Assembly: GCF_023895975.1 (NCBI RefSeq)
Contig: NZ_JALBWM010000024.1
Coordinates: 1-50,373 of the forward strand
Reading direction: 5' to 3'
DNA from: Microbulbifer okhotskensis
GTDB lineage: Bacteria; Pseudomonadota; Gammaproteobacteria; Pseudomonadales; Cellvibrionaceae
Length of the DNA: 50,373 bases
In this document: positions 19,686 through 30,000 of the stretch, in pieces
Numbering within the stretch: the stretch's first letter is position 1
Layout of the letters: each line of letters begins with the position of its first letter
Notes under the pieces: generated by a model
What the model was told of the DNA's origin: nothing
Database searches by the model: none
The model's input: only the letters and a program-made list of their open reading frames with translations
Program-made: the position numbers and the translations under genes

Positions 19686-19997
19686 TTAGCCGAGACTAAT
19701 TTGGACCTCAACACCGGCCGCCAGATCGAGCTTCATCAGCGCGTCGACGGTTTTTTCGGTAGGCTCAACGATGTCCAGCAAACGCTTGTGAGTACGAATT
19801 TCGTACTGGTCGCGAGCGTCTTTGTTGACGTGCGGAGAAATCAGTACGGTGTACTTCTCTTTGCGAGTCGGCAGCGGGATAGGACCGCGTACTTGGGCGC
19901 CTGTGCGCTTAGCCGTCTCTACGATCTCCTGAGTAGACGCATCGATCAGTTTGTGATCAAAAGCCTTCAGGCGAATTCGGATACGTTGACCCTGCAT
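19686..19997 (-). CDS. rpsJ: 30S ribosomal protein S10 (NusE)
   Basis: S10 is part of the 30S head and, as NusE, binds NusB and NusG in antitermination. The ATG at 19997 gives 103 residues (the E. coli length), beginning [23 protein letters not shown]-type start at 20012 adding EFDS is rejected. The block [20 protein letters not shown] is intact. It is first in the S10 operon, about 68 bases downstream of the expected start of transcription. Confidence 0.98.
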   Translation of the reverse strand: MQGQRIRIRLKAFDHKLIDASTQEIVETAKRTGAQVRGPIPLPTRKEKYTVLISPHVNKDARDQYEIRTHKRLLDIVEPTEKTVDALMKLDLAAGVEVQISLG

Positions 19998-20071
19998 GGA
20001 ATCAAACTCCAACTTATGAACTAAAGAACGTCCTTTCTCGCAACCCCGAGGGCGGGCGAAAAGGAGCGCGA

Positions 20072-20100
20072 ATTCTACGGTCAGCGCAGCAGGCTGTCAA
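20072..20100 (-). promoter_or_regulatory. Strong sigma-70 promoter of the S10 operon
   Basis: On the minus strand there is a perfect -35 box TTGACA (20100-20095), a 17-base spacer and a -10 box TAGAAT (20077-20072), followed by the GC-rich TCGCGCTCC. This fits a growth-rate controlled promoter. The start of transcription is expected near 20065. Confidence 0.82.
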
Positions 20101-20172
20101 CTGTACAGCCTGCGCAAATTTCAATCTAAGGAAACTACAATTGAATACCCGAAGTGGAACGAGGTAATTGCA

Positions 20173-20649
20173 ATGACTATCGCCGCAACACTGAGTCAGT
20201 ACCTGAATGACCAGTCGGTCGACTACCACTTGATACAACACCCACATACACGCACTAGTCGCGAAAGCGCACACGCAGCCCACATACGGGAAGATCAGGT
20301 AGCAAAGGCAATTTTGCTGCAGGACATCGAAGGCTACGTAATGGTGGTTATATCGGCCAGTAGCAGCCTTGATATGCGAGCACTGCACACGGAAACTGGC
20401 CGCAACTCGCTCCAGATGGTCTCAGAAACCGAGCTCGGAGCAATTTTCCCGGATTGCGAATTGGGCGCCCTGCCCGCCCTTGGCCAAGCCTACGGGATTA
20501 CAACCCTCCTCGACAACGGTCTCGGGCACTGCAAAACCATTTATTTTGAAGCTGGAAATCACGAGGAACTGGTGGAAATGAACGGCCCTCAGTTCACCAA
20601 GCTGTTCGCCGGCAGTCGCCACTGCGATCTCAGCAGGGACTGGCCGTAA
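20173..20649 (+). CDS. YbaK/EbsC-family aminoacyl-tRNA deacylase
   Basis: Proteins of this family remove wrongly attached amino acids from tRNA in trans (YbaK on Cys-tRNA-Pro, ProXp on Ala-tRNA-Pro). The 158 residues start with a stretch that resembles the family's N terminus, then HIREDQVAKAILLQD near 37-51 with the conserved Lys45. Later blocks are LGALPALGQAYGI near 98-110 and the HEELVEMNGPQFTKL C-terminal helix. The specificity cannot be read from the sequence. A GAGGT lies eight bases before the ATG. It is transcribed away from S10 and is the only intact gene of the tuf-rpsJ island. Confidence 0.82.
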   Translation: MTIAATLSQYLNDQSVDYHLIQHPHTRTSRESAHAAHIREDQVAKAILLQDIEGYVMVVISASSSLDMRALHTETGRNSLQMVSETELGAIFPDCELGALPALGQAYGITTLLDNGLGHCKTIYFEAGNHEELVEMNGPQFTKLFAGSRHCDLSRDWP

Positions 20650-21039
20650 ATTTATTAGGTTAAAAGTGAATATAGCCAACCGGAGACAACATTAGAGCGG
20701 TCGCTTACGGGGCCTGAAACAGCAATGAATGGTGCCACTTACCTGCGCACCATTCTTCTGTTGGGCACCAGCAGACCACCCACACATCTGATCAAATACT
20801 TGACAGCGCAGTCAGGACCGAGCCCTCTTCTGGCCGACTGAACCCAAAACGTACCCTTAAAAACGACCCTTCCCTCAAATAAAGATAATCATCAATCCTA
20901 TATCTCGGACTAACAGCGGCGTTGGTGCGTCCGCACCTGTACCAGGCAAGGAGTAATTGCCCTAGCATGATGAGCTGGGAATTACGGACGATAATAAAAC
21001 ACCACCGCTCCACCAACAGTTGGGCTAAGGGCCGATCGA
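20650..21039. other. 390-base region after the deacylase gene
   Basis: No credible gene is present. An inverted repeat with 8-base arms GAATGGTG (20727-20734) and CACCATTC (20748-20755) lies 78 bases after the deacylase stop and could end its transcript, although only a short T-rich stretch follows. Open frames on both strands here have composition unlike coding sequence and match nothing I know. Confidence 0.45.
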
Positions 21040-21461
21040 ATGAGTGTCGACCAATACCAAAAATGGCTGCGCATTTGCACCCGGCTTTACGAGCGCCCCC
21101 AACAGGCGGAGGACTTGCTTCAGGATGGCCTTCTGGCCGCAACAGAAGCACAACGACTGGTCTTATCACCGGCTCTAAACGGCCTCACCAGGAGCGAAAT
21201 GCGCAAGGTCCTCAACCTATCCGATACCGGCCTGCGTCAACGCCTAAGCGGCCTACGTAAAAAGCTTGCATCACCGCATACCAGCGCCAAGATTGACCCC
21301 ACCAGCCTTACTGCGGCCTACGCCGCCCAAGTGGAGCGCGCAAACTCTCCCCGCGCCGTGCCGCTCTGGCACACGGCCCCGCGCACCTCCCGGACTTTCG
21401 ATTTGGTATCACTGACCCAGATAGCAATCTTTTAGTAATCAGCCTTTCAGCAGCGAAATAG
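21040..21461 (+). pseudogene. Decayed sigma-70-like (ECF-type) gene, frameshifted
   Basis: The frame from 21040 starts like region 2 of a small sigma factor (RLYERPQQAEDLLQDGLLAA, residues 14-33). It then jumps directly to a region-4-like helix-turn-helix (LTRSEMRKVLNLSDTGLRQR). The missing middle suggests an internal deletion of some 60-80 codons. Near 21340-21390 the coding signal moves to another frame, where FRFGITDPDSNLLVIS continues to a TAG at 21459-21461. The original frame instead runs into unrelated sequence. So the gene carries both a deletion and a frameshift. The family assignment is inference from these fragments. Confidence 0.5.
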
Positions 21462-21633
21462 ATTTATCCGGTTAGCATTGCCTATATCGGAGCCAGCTGA
21501 TGGGACACAGTCGCGCGCAAGCTTCGGCGAAAAACTGATTAGCACTGCTCACAAAACACTGCATAGCGGCAACTGGAAGGTATCCATAAAATGGATGTAG
21601 CCCCCCCAAACAAGCACAAATCGGAGATTTTCC

Positions 21634-22011
21634 ATGCTGCAAGACTCACATATCGGAGCAGTGGTATTTTTTGTTCAGGATCTAGACAACACACGGAGAT
21701 TTTATTAAAAGACTCTTGGACTCACAACTAGCAGGGTAGCTGCCAGCGATGATGAAGGGGACAGCAGTCACCTGCTAGCCCACATCGGCGATTCACTATT
21801 GATCTTTTTTAAAGGTGAGGAAAAACCAGGACGCACCCCGATCATCGTTTTTTCAACAGGGGACAGCGATATTCACCGGATGGTCGAACATCTGGCCGCC
21901 CGTAATGTAGAGATCATTGCCCCAGTGCAACACGCCCCAGACGGCGGCTTAACGGCAGAATTTGTAGATCCGGATGGGCACATACTAAGCCTTTACCAGC
22001 CACCAAACTAA
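21634..22011 (+). pseudogene. VOC (glyoxalase/bleomycin resistance) family gene with one in-frame stop
   Basis: From the ATG at 21634 the frame reads HIGAVVFFVQDLDNTRRFY, then a TAA at 21706-21708, then KTLGLTTSRVAASDDEGDSS and on without a break to a TAA ending at 22011. Joined, it is a 125-codon product of the usual VOC length. FVxDLDxxxxFYxxxLGL at the start and FVDPDGHILSLYQ at the end are family signatures. One substitution (for example CAA or GAA to TAA) explains the break. Either the gene died recently or the base is wrong. The C-terminal part from 21799 could be read alone but would lack half the fold. Confidence 0.75.
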
Positions 22012-22301
22012 AGGACCAGAGTTATCACCCCTCAAACCAGTTTTAATAGAGGTGGGCCGAGGATCAAGGTTCACCTCCACTCCATCCATCCGAACTGGAA
22101 TCAGATCCCCGTATCAAACAAAGGCGAACTGTACCGCTAGGCGCTGACGAGCAAAGGTATTCAGTTGAATAGGAAAATACAGAACCTCACGTAGGAAACC
22201 ACAAGCAGGCAAGAATTAAGGGGAGGCTTAGCACCCAATCTCAGCAGGTAGATTTTCACAAAACCTGTAAGGCCAAGCAGCAAAAAAAACTAAAAAAAGG
22301 C
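22012..22301. other. Intergenic region between VOC pseudogene and tuf terminator
   Basis: There is no coding signal. Arms GAGGTG and CACCTC lie near 22050-22078. The end is A-rich. Nothing else is recognised. Confidence 0.5.
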
Positions 22302-22336
22302 AAAAAAAAACCGCAGCGCGTCCGCTACGGCTTTTT
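22302..22336 (-). terminator. Intrinsic terminator of the str operon (after tuf)
   Basis: On the minus strand GCCGTAGCG pairs with CGCTGCGGT (one G-U pair) and is followed by a nine-base T run. On the plus strand the same hairpin is followed by CTTTTT, so it can also stop the convergent plus-strand transcripts. Confidence 0.85.
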
Positions 22337-22351
22337 CAGATCAGGAGTATA

Positions 22352-23545
22352 TTACTCGATGATCTTGGCAACAACGCCCGCACCAACGGTACGACCGCCT
22401 TCGCGGATCGCGAAGCGCAGGCCATCTTCCATGGCGATTGGAGCAATCAGGGTAACAACCATTTGAATGTTGTCGCCCGGCATTACCATTTCGGTACCTT
22501 CTGGCAGTTCACACGCACCCGTTACATCAGTGGTACGGAAGTAGAACTGAGGACGGTAGCCTTTAAAGAACGGGGTGTGACGACCACCTTCGTCTTTGGA
22601 CAGTACATACACTTCCGCTTCAAACTTGGTGTGCGGAGTGATGGAACCGGGCTTAGCCAGTACCTGACCACGCTCTACTTCGTCACGCTTGGTGCCACGC
22701 AGCAGTGCGCCGATGTTCTCACCCGCACGACCTTCGTCGAGCAGCTTGCGGAACATTTCTACACCAGTACAAGTAGTGGTAGTGGTTTCTTTGATACCGA
22801 TGATTTCGATCTCGTCGCCGGTATTGATGATACCGCGCTCTACACGACCGGTTACTACAGTACCACGGCCAGAGATAGAGAATACGTCTTCGATCGGCAT
22901 CAGGAACGGCAGATCTACCGCGCGCTCTGGCTCAGGGATGTACTCGTCCAGGGTCTCAACCAGCTTCTTAACAGCGGTAGTGCCCATTTCGTTGTCGTCT
23001 TCGCCGTTCAAGGCCATCAGAGCGGAACCAACGATGATCGGAGTGTCGTCACCCGGGAACTCGTATTGATCCAGAAGTTCGCGAACTTCCATCTCTACCA
23101 GCTCGAGCAGCTCTTCGTCGTCTACCATGTCCGCTTTGTTCAGGAATACAACGATGTAAGGTACACCAACCTGACGGGACAGCAGGATGTGCTCACGAGT
23201 CTGCGGCATGGGGCCGTCAGCTGCGGAACATACCAGAATAGCGCCGTCCATCTGAGCAGCACCGGTGATCATGTTCTTAACGTAGTCGGCGTGACCCGGG
23301 CAATCCACGTGCGCGTAGTGGCGAGTCGGGGACTCGTACTCAACGTGAGAAGTGGCGATGGTGATACCGCGCTCACGCTCTTCAGGTGCATTATCAATAC
23401 CATCGAAAGCAACAGCGTCACCGCCCCAAACTTCCGCACATACGCGGGTCAGAGCAGCTGTCAGGGTGGTTTTACCGTGGTCAACGTGACCGATGGTGCC
23501 CACGTTCACGTGGGGCTTGGAACGTTCAAATTTTTCTTTTGCCAT
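22352..23545 (-). CDS. tuf: Elongation factor Tu (str operon copy)
   Basis: EF-Tu brings aminoacyl-tRNA to the ribosome using GTP. The 397 residues contain G1 GHVDHGKT (19-26), G3 DCPGH, G4 NKAD (NKCD in E. coli, so a Cys to Ala change that is common) and the later beta-barrel domains. E. coli EF-Tu has 394 residues. It is the last gene of the str operon, 76 bases after fusA with a hairpin between, and is ended by an intrinsic terminator. A second copy at 39446-40639 encodes the same protein, and all overlapping frames also translate identically. Confidence 0.99.
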   Translation of the reverse strand: MAKEKFERSKPHVNVGTIGHVDHGKTTLTAALTRVCAEVWGGDAVAFDGIDNAPEERERGITIATSHVEYESPTRHYAHVDCPGHADYVKNMITGAAQMDGAILVCSAADGPMPQTREHILLSRQVGVPYIVVFLNKADMVDDEELLELVEMEVRELLDQYEFPGDDTPIIVGSALMALNGEDDNEMGTTAVKKLVETLDEYIPEPERAVDLPFLMPIEDVFSISGRGTVVTGRVERGIINTGDEIEIIGIKETTTTTCTGVEMFRKLLDEGRAGENIGALLRGTKRDEVERGQVLAKPGSITPHTKFEAEVYVLSKDEGGRHTPFFKGYRPQFYFRTTDVTGACELPEGTEMVMPGDNIQMVVTLIAPIAMEDGLRFAIREGGRTVGAGVVAKIIE

Positions 23546-23574
23546 CTTAGATGTCCTCTAGCTAAAAATTGGCC

Positions 23575-23607
23575 AAAGGAACCCCGCCTCTCTTGGCGGA
23601 GTCCTTT
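23575..23607 (-). repeat. Hairpin between fusA and tuf
   Basis: On the minus strand AAAGGA-CTCCGCC pairs with GGCGGGG-TTCCTTT around a six-base loop. A short T run follows after five more bases. It may be a partial terminator or a processing site in the str transcript. Confidence 0.55.
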
Positions 23608-23621
23608 TGAATAAAAGTTAA

Positions 23622-25727
23622 TTAGCCCTTGTTCTTTGCGATGATGTCATCAGCAACGTTTTTAGGCGCCTCGGCGTACTTCAGGAACTCCATGGTGTAG
23701 GTAGCACGGCCCTGAGTAGCAGAGCGCAGGTCGGTTGCATAACCGAACATCTCTGCCAGGGGTACTTCCGCATCAACAACCTTACCCATGGCACTGTCGT
23801 TCATACCTTGGATAAGGCCACGACGACGGTTGAGATCGCCAACCACGTCGCCCATGTTCACTTCCGGAGTGACTACTTCCACTTTCATCACAGGCTCAAG
23901 CAATACCGCACCGCCGTGACTGGACAGCTTTTTGGTTGCCATGGAGCCGGCGATTTTAAACGCCATTTCATTGGAGTCCACATCATGGAAGGAACCGTCG
24001 TACAGAGTCGCCTTCAGGCCCAGCAGCGGATACCCTGCCAGAACACCATTCTTCATCTGCTCTTCGATACCCTTCTGCACTGCAGGAATATATTCCTTCG
24101 GTACAGAACCACCCACAATCTCGTTTACAAATTCCAGGCCTTCTTGGGACTCGTCTTCGGCCGGCTCGAACTTCACCCACACGTGGCCGTACTGACCGCG
24201 ACCACCAGACTGACGAACAAACTTGCCTTCGATGTCAGAGGTGTTGCGAATGGTCTCACGGTAGGCTACCTGAGGCTTACCAATGTTCGCCTCGACGCTG
24301 AACTCACGCCTCATACGATCGACAATGATGTCGAGGTGCAGCTCACCCATACCAGAAATAATGGTCTGGCCGGTTTCTTCATCGGTCTTCACACGGAAAG
24401 ATGGATCTTCCTGGGCCAGCTTGCCCAGAGCGATACCCATTTTTTCCTGATCCGGCTTGGACTTCGGCTCAACGGCTACAGAAATTACCGGCTCAGGGAA
24501 TTCCATACGCTCCAGAACAATCTTGTTGCTCTCGGAACACAGGGTGTCACCAGTAGTTACGTCTTTCAGACCAATCGCCGCAGCGATATCACCTGCCAGT
24601 ACTTCTTTGATTTCCTGGCGGTCGTTGGAGTGCATCTGCACCATACGACCAACGCGTTCTTTCTTCATTTTTACGGAGTTGTACACCGCAGTGCCGCTTT
24701 CCAGTGTACCGGAGTAAACACGGAAGAAGGTCAGAGTACCAACGAAGGGGTCGGTAGCAATCTTGAACGCTAGCGCGGAGAAAGGAGCATTATCGTCAGC
24801 TTCACGGGTTTCAACGGTTTCACCGTCGTCCAGAGTACCTTCGATCGCCTTAACTTCAGTCGGTGCCGGCAGGTATTCGATAACCGCATCCAGTACCGCC
24901 TGCACACCTTTGTTCTTGAACGCAGAACCGCCCAAAACCGGTACAATTTCGTTGGCCAGAGTACGCTGACGGATCGCTGCCTTGATTTCTTCTTCGGTCA
25001 GCTCGCCTTCTTCCAGGTACTTCTCCATCAGCTCTTCGCTGGCTTCTGCTGCTGCTTCTACCAGGTACTCGCGCATTTCATCGCACTCATCCTGCATCTC
25101 GGCAGGGATGTCAGCGTAGTCGAAGGTCATGCCCTGGTCGGCTTCATTCCACAGAATGGCCTTCATTTTTACCAGATCGACAACACCCTTGAACTCGTCC
25201 TCTGCGCCGATGGTCATCTGCAGCGGTACGGCATTTGCGTTCAAGCGGTCTTTCAGCTGAGCGATAACATCACGGTAGTTAGCACCGGCGCGATCCATCT
25301 TGTTGACGAATACCATACGCGGTACTTCGTACTTATTGGCCTGGCGCCATACGGTTTCAGTCTGAGGCTGAACACCAGAGGAGCCACACAGCACAACTAC
25401 AGCACCGTCGAGTACGCGTAGCGACCGCTCTACTTCAATAGTGAAATCAACGTGCCCCGGGGTGTCGATGATGTTGACTCGGTGCTGATCGAACTGCTGC
25501 TGCATACCAGACCAGAAGCAGGTGGTTGCAGCAGAAGTGATGGTAATACCGCGCTCTTGCTCCTGCTCCATCCAGTCCATGGTGGCTGCACCCTCGTGCA
25601 CCTCACCAATTTTATGGGACAAACCAGTGTAGAAAAGTACGCGCTCGGTAGTGGTGGTTTTACCGGCGTCTACGTGGGCACAGATACCGATATTGCGGTA
25701 ACGTGCGATAGGCGTTTTACGTGCCAC
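23622..25727 (-). CDS. fusA: Elongation factor G
   Basis: EF-G drives translocation and, with RRF, ribosome recycling. The 701 residues have G1 AHVDAGKT (17-24), G3 DTPGHVDFT near 92 and G4 NKMDRAG near 146. The later domains include [14 protein letters not shown] and the C-terminal [19 protein letters not shown]. The length is normal (E. coli 704). It stands between rpsG and tuf as in the classic str operon. Confidence 0.99.
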   Translation of the reverse strand: MARKTPIARYRNIGICAHVDAGKTTTTERVLFYTGLSHKIGEVHEGAATMDWMEQEQERGITITSAATTCFWSGMQQQFDQHRVNIIDTPGHVDFTIEVERSLRVLDGAVVVLCGSSGVQPQTETVWRQANKYEVPRMVFVNKMDRAGANYRDVIAQLKDRLNANAVPLQMTIGAEDEFKGVVDLVKMKAILWNEADQGMTFDYADIPAEMQDECDEMREYLVEAAAEASEELMEKYLEEGELTEEEIKAAIRQRTLANEIVPVLGGSAFKNKGVQAVLDAVIEYLPAPTEVKAIEGTLDDGETVETREADDNAPFSALAFKIATDPFVGTLTFFRVYSGTLESGTAVYNSVKMKKERVGRMVQMHSNDRQEIKEVLAGDIAAAIGLKDVTTGDTLCSESNKIVLERMEFPEPVISVAVEPKSKPDQEKMGIALGKLAQEDPSFRVKTDEETGQTIISGMGELHLDIIVDRMRREFSVEANIGKPQVAYRETIRNTSDIEGKFVRQSGGRGQYGHVWVKFEPAEDESQEGLEFVNEIVGGSVPKEYIPAVQKGIEEQMKNGVLAGYPLLGLKATLYDGSFHDVDSNEMAFKIAGSMATKKLSSHGGAVLLEPVMKVEVVTPEVNMGDVVGDLNRRRGLIQGMNDSAMGKVVDAEVPLAEMFGYATDLRSATQGRATYTMEFLKYAEAPKNVADDIIAKNKG

Positions 25728-25751
25728 AGTTGTATCCTCGATATAACGGCA

Positions 25752-25783
25752 AAAGGCAGCCTGGAAATTTCCGTGCTGCCTTT
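25752..25783 (-). repeat. Perfect hairpin between rpsG and fusA
   Basis: Arms AAAGGCAGC (25752-25760) and GCTGCCTTT (25775-25783) enclose the palindrome GGAAATTTCC. No long T run follows on the minus strand. It lies in the 90-base rpsG-fusA gap. Confidence 0.6.
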
Positions 25784-25817
25784 CGGTATTAATTTCCGAT
25801 GTTGGTATTCATCAGAC

Positions 25818-26303
<486 letters not shown>

Positions 26304-26398
26304 TCAGGGTTACTCTGAGACGCCGCCGTAAAACCTTACAATCCGGCGAGCTCAGCCTTACTCCGGTTGGAAACCGAAACGCAAATCGTTAAAGGTGA

Positions 26399-26773
26399 TT
26401 AACCTTTAGGTCGCTTGGCGCCGTACTTAGAACGGCCCTGCCTGCGATCGTTTACGCCGGCACAGTCAAGTGCACCGCGTACAGTGTGATAGCGCACACC
26501 CGGCAGGTCTTTTACTCGACCGCCGCGAATCAGCACCACACTGTGCTCTTGCAAGTTGTGGCCTTCACCACCGATGTACGAAGTTACTTCGTAACCACTG
26601 GTTAGACGCACACGGCAAACCTTACGCAGTGCAGAGTTCGGCTTCTTCGGTGTAGTGGTATACACACGAGTGCAAACTCCGCGACGCTGCGGACTGGCCT
26701 GCAGAGCAGGAACGTCGCTTTTTTCAACTTTGCGTTTTCTCGGCTTACGAACCAACTGGTTGATCGTTGCCAT
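26399..26773 (-). CDS. rpsL: 30S ribosomal protein S12
   Basis: S12 sits at the decoding centre. The 124 residues carry Lys43 in TTTPKKPNS and Lys88 in GGRVKDLPG, the two classic streptomycin-resistance sites, both wild type. Asp89 is the methylthiolation site in E. coli. It is the first gene of the str operon, about 106 bases downstream of the expected transcription start. The leader contains two small hairpins. Confidence 0.99.
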   Translation of the reverse strand: MATINQLVRKPRKRKVEKSDVPALQASPQRRGVCTRVYTTTPKKPNSALRKVCRVRLTSGYEVTSYIGGEGHNLQEHSVVLIRGGRVKDLPGVRYHTVRGALDCAGVNDRRQGRSKYGAKRPKG

Positions 26774-26798
26774 TAAAAATCACTCCAAAAATAAAATG

Positions 26799-26856
26799 CC
26801 CTCACCTTTAACAATGAGGGACTGTCGTCTGTGTGTAGCGCCGGCTTAGAAGCCGG
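26799..26856 (-). repeat. Two hairpins in the rpsL leader
   Basis: CCGGCT (26841-26846) pairs with AGCCGG (26851-26856), and CCCTCA (26799-26804) with TGAGGG (26815-26820). Both lie between the promoter at 26886 and the rpsL ATG. The second is followed on the minus strand by CATTTTA, too weak for a sure terminator. Confidence 0.5.
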
Positions 26857-26885
26857 ACGGAACACCCCACATAAGCGGGGGCCGC

Positions 26886-26914
26886 ATTCTATAAGCGAAA
26901 GCCCGCTTAGTCAA
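26886..26914 (-). promoter_or_regulatory. Sigma-70 promoter of the str operon
   Basis: On the minus strand TTGACT (26914-26909), a 17-base spacer and TAGAAT (26891-26886) are followed by GCGGCCCCC, a very GC-rich discriminator. This places the start of transcription near 26879 and separates str from rpoBC transcription. Confidence 0.75.
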
Positions 26915-26965
26915 TCGGCAACGGAAGTAAGTACTTACACCAAAGGTGTTTGCCAATTTCAAATC

Positions 26966-27015
26966 GGGCACCGAGGTGCCCTTACCTACTTCGCCCCACC
27001 AAATGGAGAGGCGAA
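26966..27015 (-). terminator. Hairpins after rpoC, possible terminator
   Basis: TTCGCC (26990-26995) pairs with GGCGAA (27010-27015), then GGGCACC pairs with GGTGCCC (26966-26981, two-base loop). They follow the rpoC stop by a few bases. T tracts are weak on the minus strand, so termination may be partial or Rho-aided. Confidence 0.4.
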
Positions 27016-27022
27016 ATAAGCT

Positions 27023-30000
27023 TTATTCACCGGAAGACTTAAGTGCCTCGGTCAACGCAGCTTCCACTTCTGCTGCAGAAGGACCTTCACCAAAGCTCTC
27101 TTCCAACTGGAGACTGCGCTTGCGCTTGCGTTCCGCGTGGTAGGCCAGACCGGTACCAGCCGGGATCAAACGGCCCACAACGACGTTTTCCTTCAAGCCG
27201 CGCAGCTTATCCTCTTTGCCGGTTACCGCCGCTTCAGTCAGGACGCGAGTAGTCTCCTGGAACGAAGCCGCAGACAGGAAGGACTCAGTGGCCAGGGAGG
27301 CTTTGGTAATACCCAGCAGCAGGCGTTCGAATTGAGCGGGCTGCTTGTTCTCAGCTCGCAATTGCTCGTTTTCCTCGATCACACGCTGGTATTCGACCTG
27401 GTCACCTTTAATGAAGCCGGAATCACCCATCTCGGTAATTTCCACCTTGCGCAACATCTGACGCACAATCGTTTCGATGTGCTTGTCGTTAATGCCAACA
27501 CCCTGGAGACGATAAACTTCCTGGATTTCATTGGTGATATAACGAGCCAGCTCTTCCACGCCTTTTAGGCGCAGAATATCGTGCGGATTGGATGGGCCGT
27601 CGGAGATCACCTCCCCCTTCTCTACCGTTTCACCTTCGAACACGGTCAGCTGGCGGTGTTTCGGAATCAGAACCTCGTAGTGATCCTTACCATTAGCCAG
27701 CGGCTTGCCGTCACGCGGGGTAATCTGCAGGCGAACCTTGCCTTTAGTCTCTTTACCAAAGGAAACGGTACCGGATATTTCCGCCAGGATGGACGGCTCC
27801 TTCGGCTTACGCGCTTCAAACAAGTCTGCAACGCGTGGCAGACCACCGGTAATGTCCTTGGTACCACCGGATTCCTGCGGAATACGCGCGATAACATCGC
27901 CCACGTTCACCTTGTTGCCATCAGCCAGGCTGAGGATTGCCCGCGGTGGTAACGCATAGTGCGCAGGTGCATTACTGCTCGCCAGGGTCAGCTCTTCGCC
28001 GTTCTCATCAACCAGAGTTACCGCTGGGCGCAGGTCTTTACCCGCAGCCGGGCGCTCAGCCGGGTCGATAACTTCAATAGAAGACAGGCCGGTGATATCG
28101 TCAGTCTGCTTGCGAATAGAAAGTCCGTCTTCCATACCAGACAGCTTCACCCAACCAGCAACCTCAGTGATGATCGGATGGGTGTGCGGATCCCACTTGG
28201 CTACGATCCTGCCACCATCAACTTCAGCGCCTTCGTATACGCTAATTACTGCACCATAAGGCAGCTTATAACGCTCACGCTCGCGACCGGCATTATCGGC
28301 AATCGCCAACTCACCTGAGCGAGAGACCGCTACCAGGGTACCGACTTCGGTTTTCACAGTTTTTACATTATGCAGACGCACAGTACCGGATTGCTTGATC
28401 TGGATACTGTCGGCTGCAGAGGCGCGACTTGCCGCACCACCAATGTGGAAGGTCCGCATGGTCAACTGGGTGCCCGGCTCACCGATGGACTGAGCAGCAA
28501 CAACGCCCACAGCCTCACCTGAGTTAGCACGGTGACCGCGCGCCAGATCACGACCATAACACTGAGCACAGATACCGTGCGCAGCGGTACAGCTGATCGG
28601 CGAACGCACCAGAACCTCATCGATGCCCATGGCTTCGATACGCTCAACCCATTTCTCGTCAATCATCGCGCCAGCGGAAACAGCGATTTCATCACTGCCC
28701 GGTTTCAGTACGTCACGGGCTACAACACGACCGAGGATACGGTCACCGAGAGACTCAATTACGTCACCACCCTCAATGACCGGTGCCATGGTCAGGCCAT
28801 CGTCAGTGCCACAGTCTACTTCGGTAATGACCACGTCCTGGGCAACATCTACCAGACGGCGGGTCAGGTAACCGGAGTTAGCGGTTTTCAGTGCAGTATC
28901 CGCCAGACCTTTACGAGCACCGTGGGTCGAGATGAAGTACTGCTGTACCGTCAGACCTTCACGGAAGTTCGCGGTAATGGCGTTTTCAATAATGGAGCCA
29001 TCTGGACGAGCCATCAGGCCACGCATACCGGCGAGCTGACGAATCTGAGCCTCTGAACCCCGCGCGCCTGAGTCAGCATACATGTATACAGAGTTGAAGG
29101 AATCCTGCTTGGTCTCCTTACCTTCGCGGTCGATCACCTTCTCTTTCTTGATACCGGCCATCATCGCCTGGGTCACCTTGTCATTGGTGCGCGACCAAAC
29201 GTCGATGACCTTATTGTACTTCTCGCCCTGGGTTACCAGGCCGGAGGCGAACTGACTTTCGATCTCTTTAACTTCCACTTCGGCGGCTTCGATCAGCTCG
29301 GCCTTCTCAGACGGGATTTCGAAGTCGTTCACACCAATGGAGGAACCGGACTTGGTGGAGAAATCGAAACCGGTATACATCAACTGGTCAGCAAAGATAA
29401 CGGTCGCCTTCAGGCCCACCTTACGATAACACTCGTTCAGTGCGCGAGAGATCGCCTTCTTTTTCATCGGCTGGTTGACGTGCGCAAACGGCAGGCCCTC
29501 CGGCACAATGTTCCACAGCAGAGCACGGCCAACAGTGGTGTCCTTGATGGAGGTCGTTTCGTGCTTTTCACCATCTTCACCCACGATCACGTCGCGAATA
29601 CGGACCTTGATCTTCGCCTGCAGACCCACCTGCTTGGCGTAGAAAGCACGGCTCACTTCTTTGATGTCGGAGAAGGACATGCCCTCACCTTTATCGTTAA
29701 CGCGCTCACGGGTCATCCAATACAGGCCCAGCACCACGTCCTGAGACGGAACGATGATCGGCTCGCCGTTGGCGGGCGACAAGATGTTGTTGGTAGACAT
29801 CATCAGCGCCCGAGATTCCATCTGCGCTTCGATGGTCAAGGGTACGTGTACCGCCATCTGATCGCCGTCGAAGTCGGCGTTATAAGCCGCACAGACCAAC
29901 GGGTGCAGCTGAATCGCCTTACCTTCAATCAAAACCGGTTCGAACGCCTGAATACCCAGACGGTGAAGAGTCGGTGCACGGTTAAGCAGTACCGGGTGCT

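Noticed and set aside
18515..19699. A 394-codon plus-strand frame over rplC and rplD
   Set aside because: It lies antisense to two certain ribosomal genes and comes from their codon bias.
20792..21169. A 125-codon minus-strand frame in the tuf-rpsJ island
   Set aside because: It overlaps the sigma-like pseudogene on the other strand. Its composition is rich in Arg, Pro and Gly without any motif.
22463..23614. Long plus-strand frame over tuf, seen again at 39557-40657
   Set aside because: It is an antisense shadow of tuf. It was useful only as evidence that the two tuf genes are identical in DNA.
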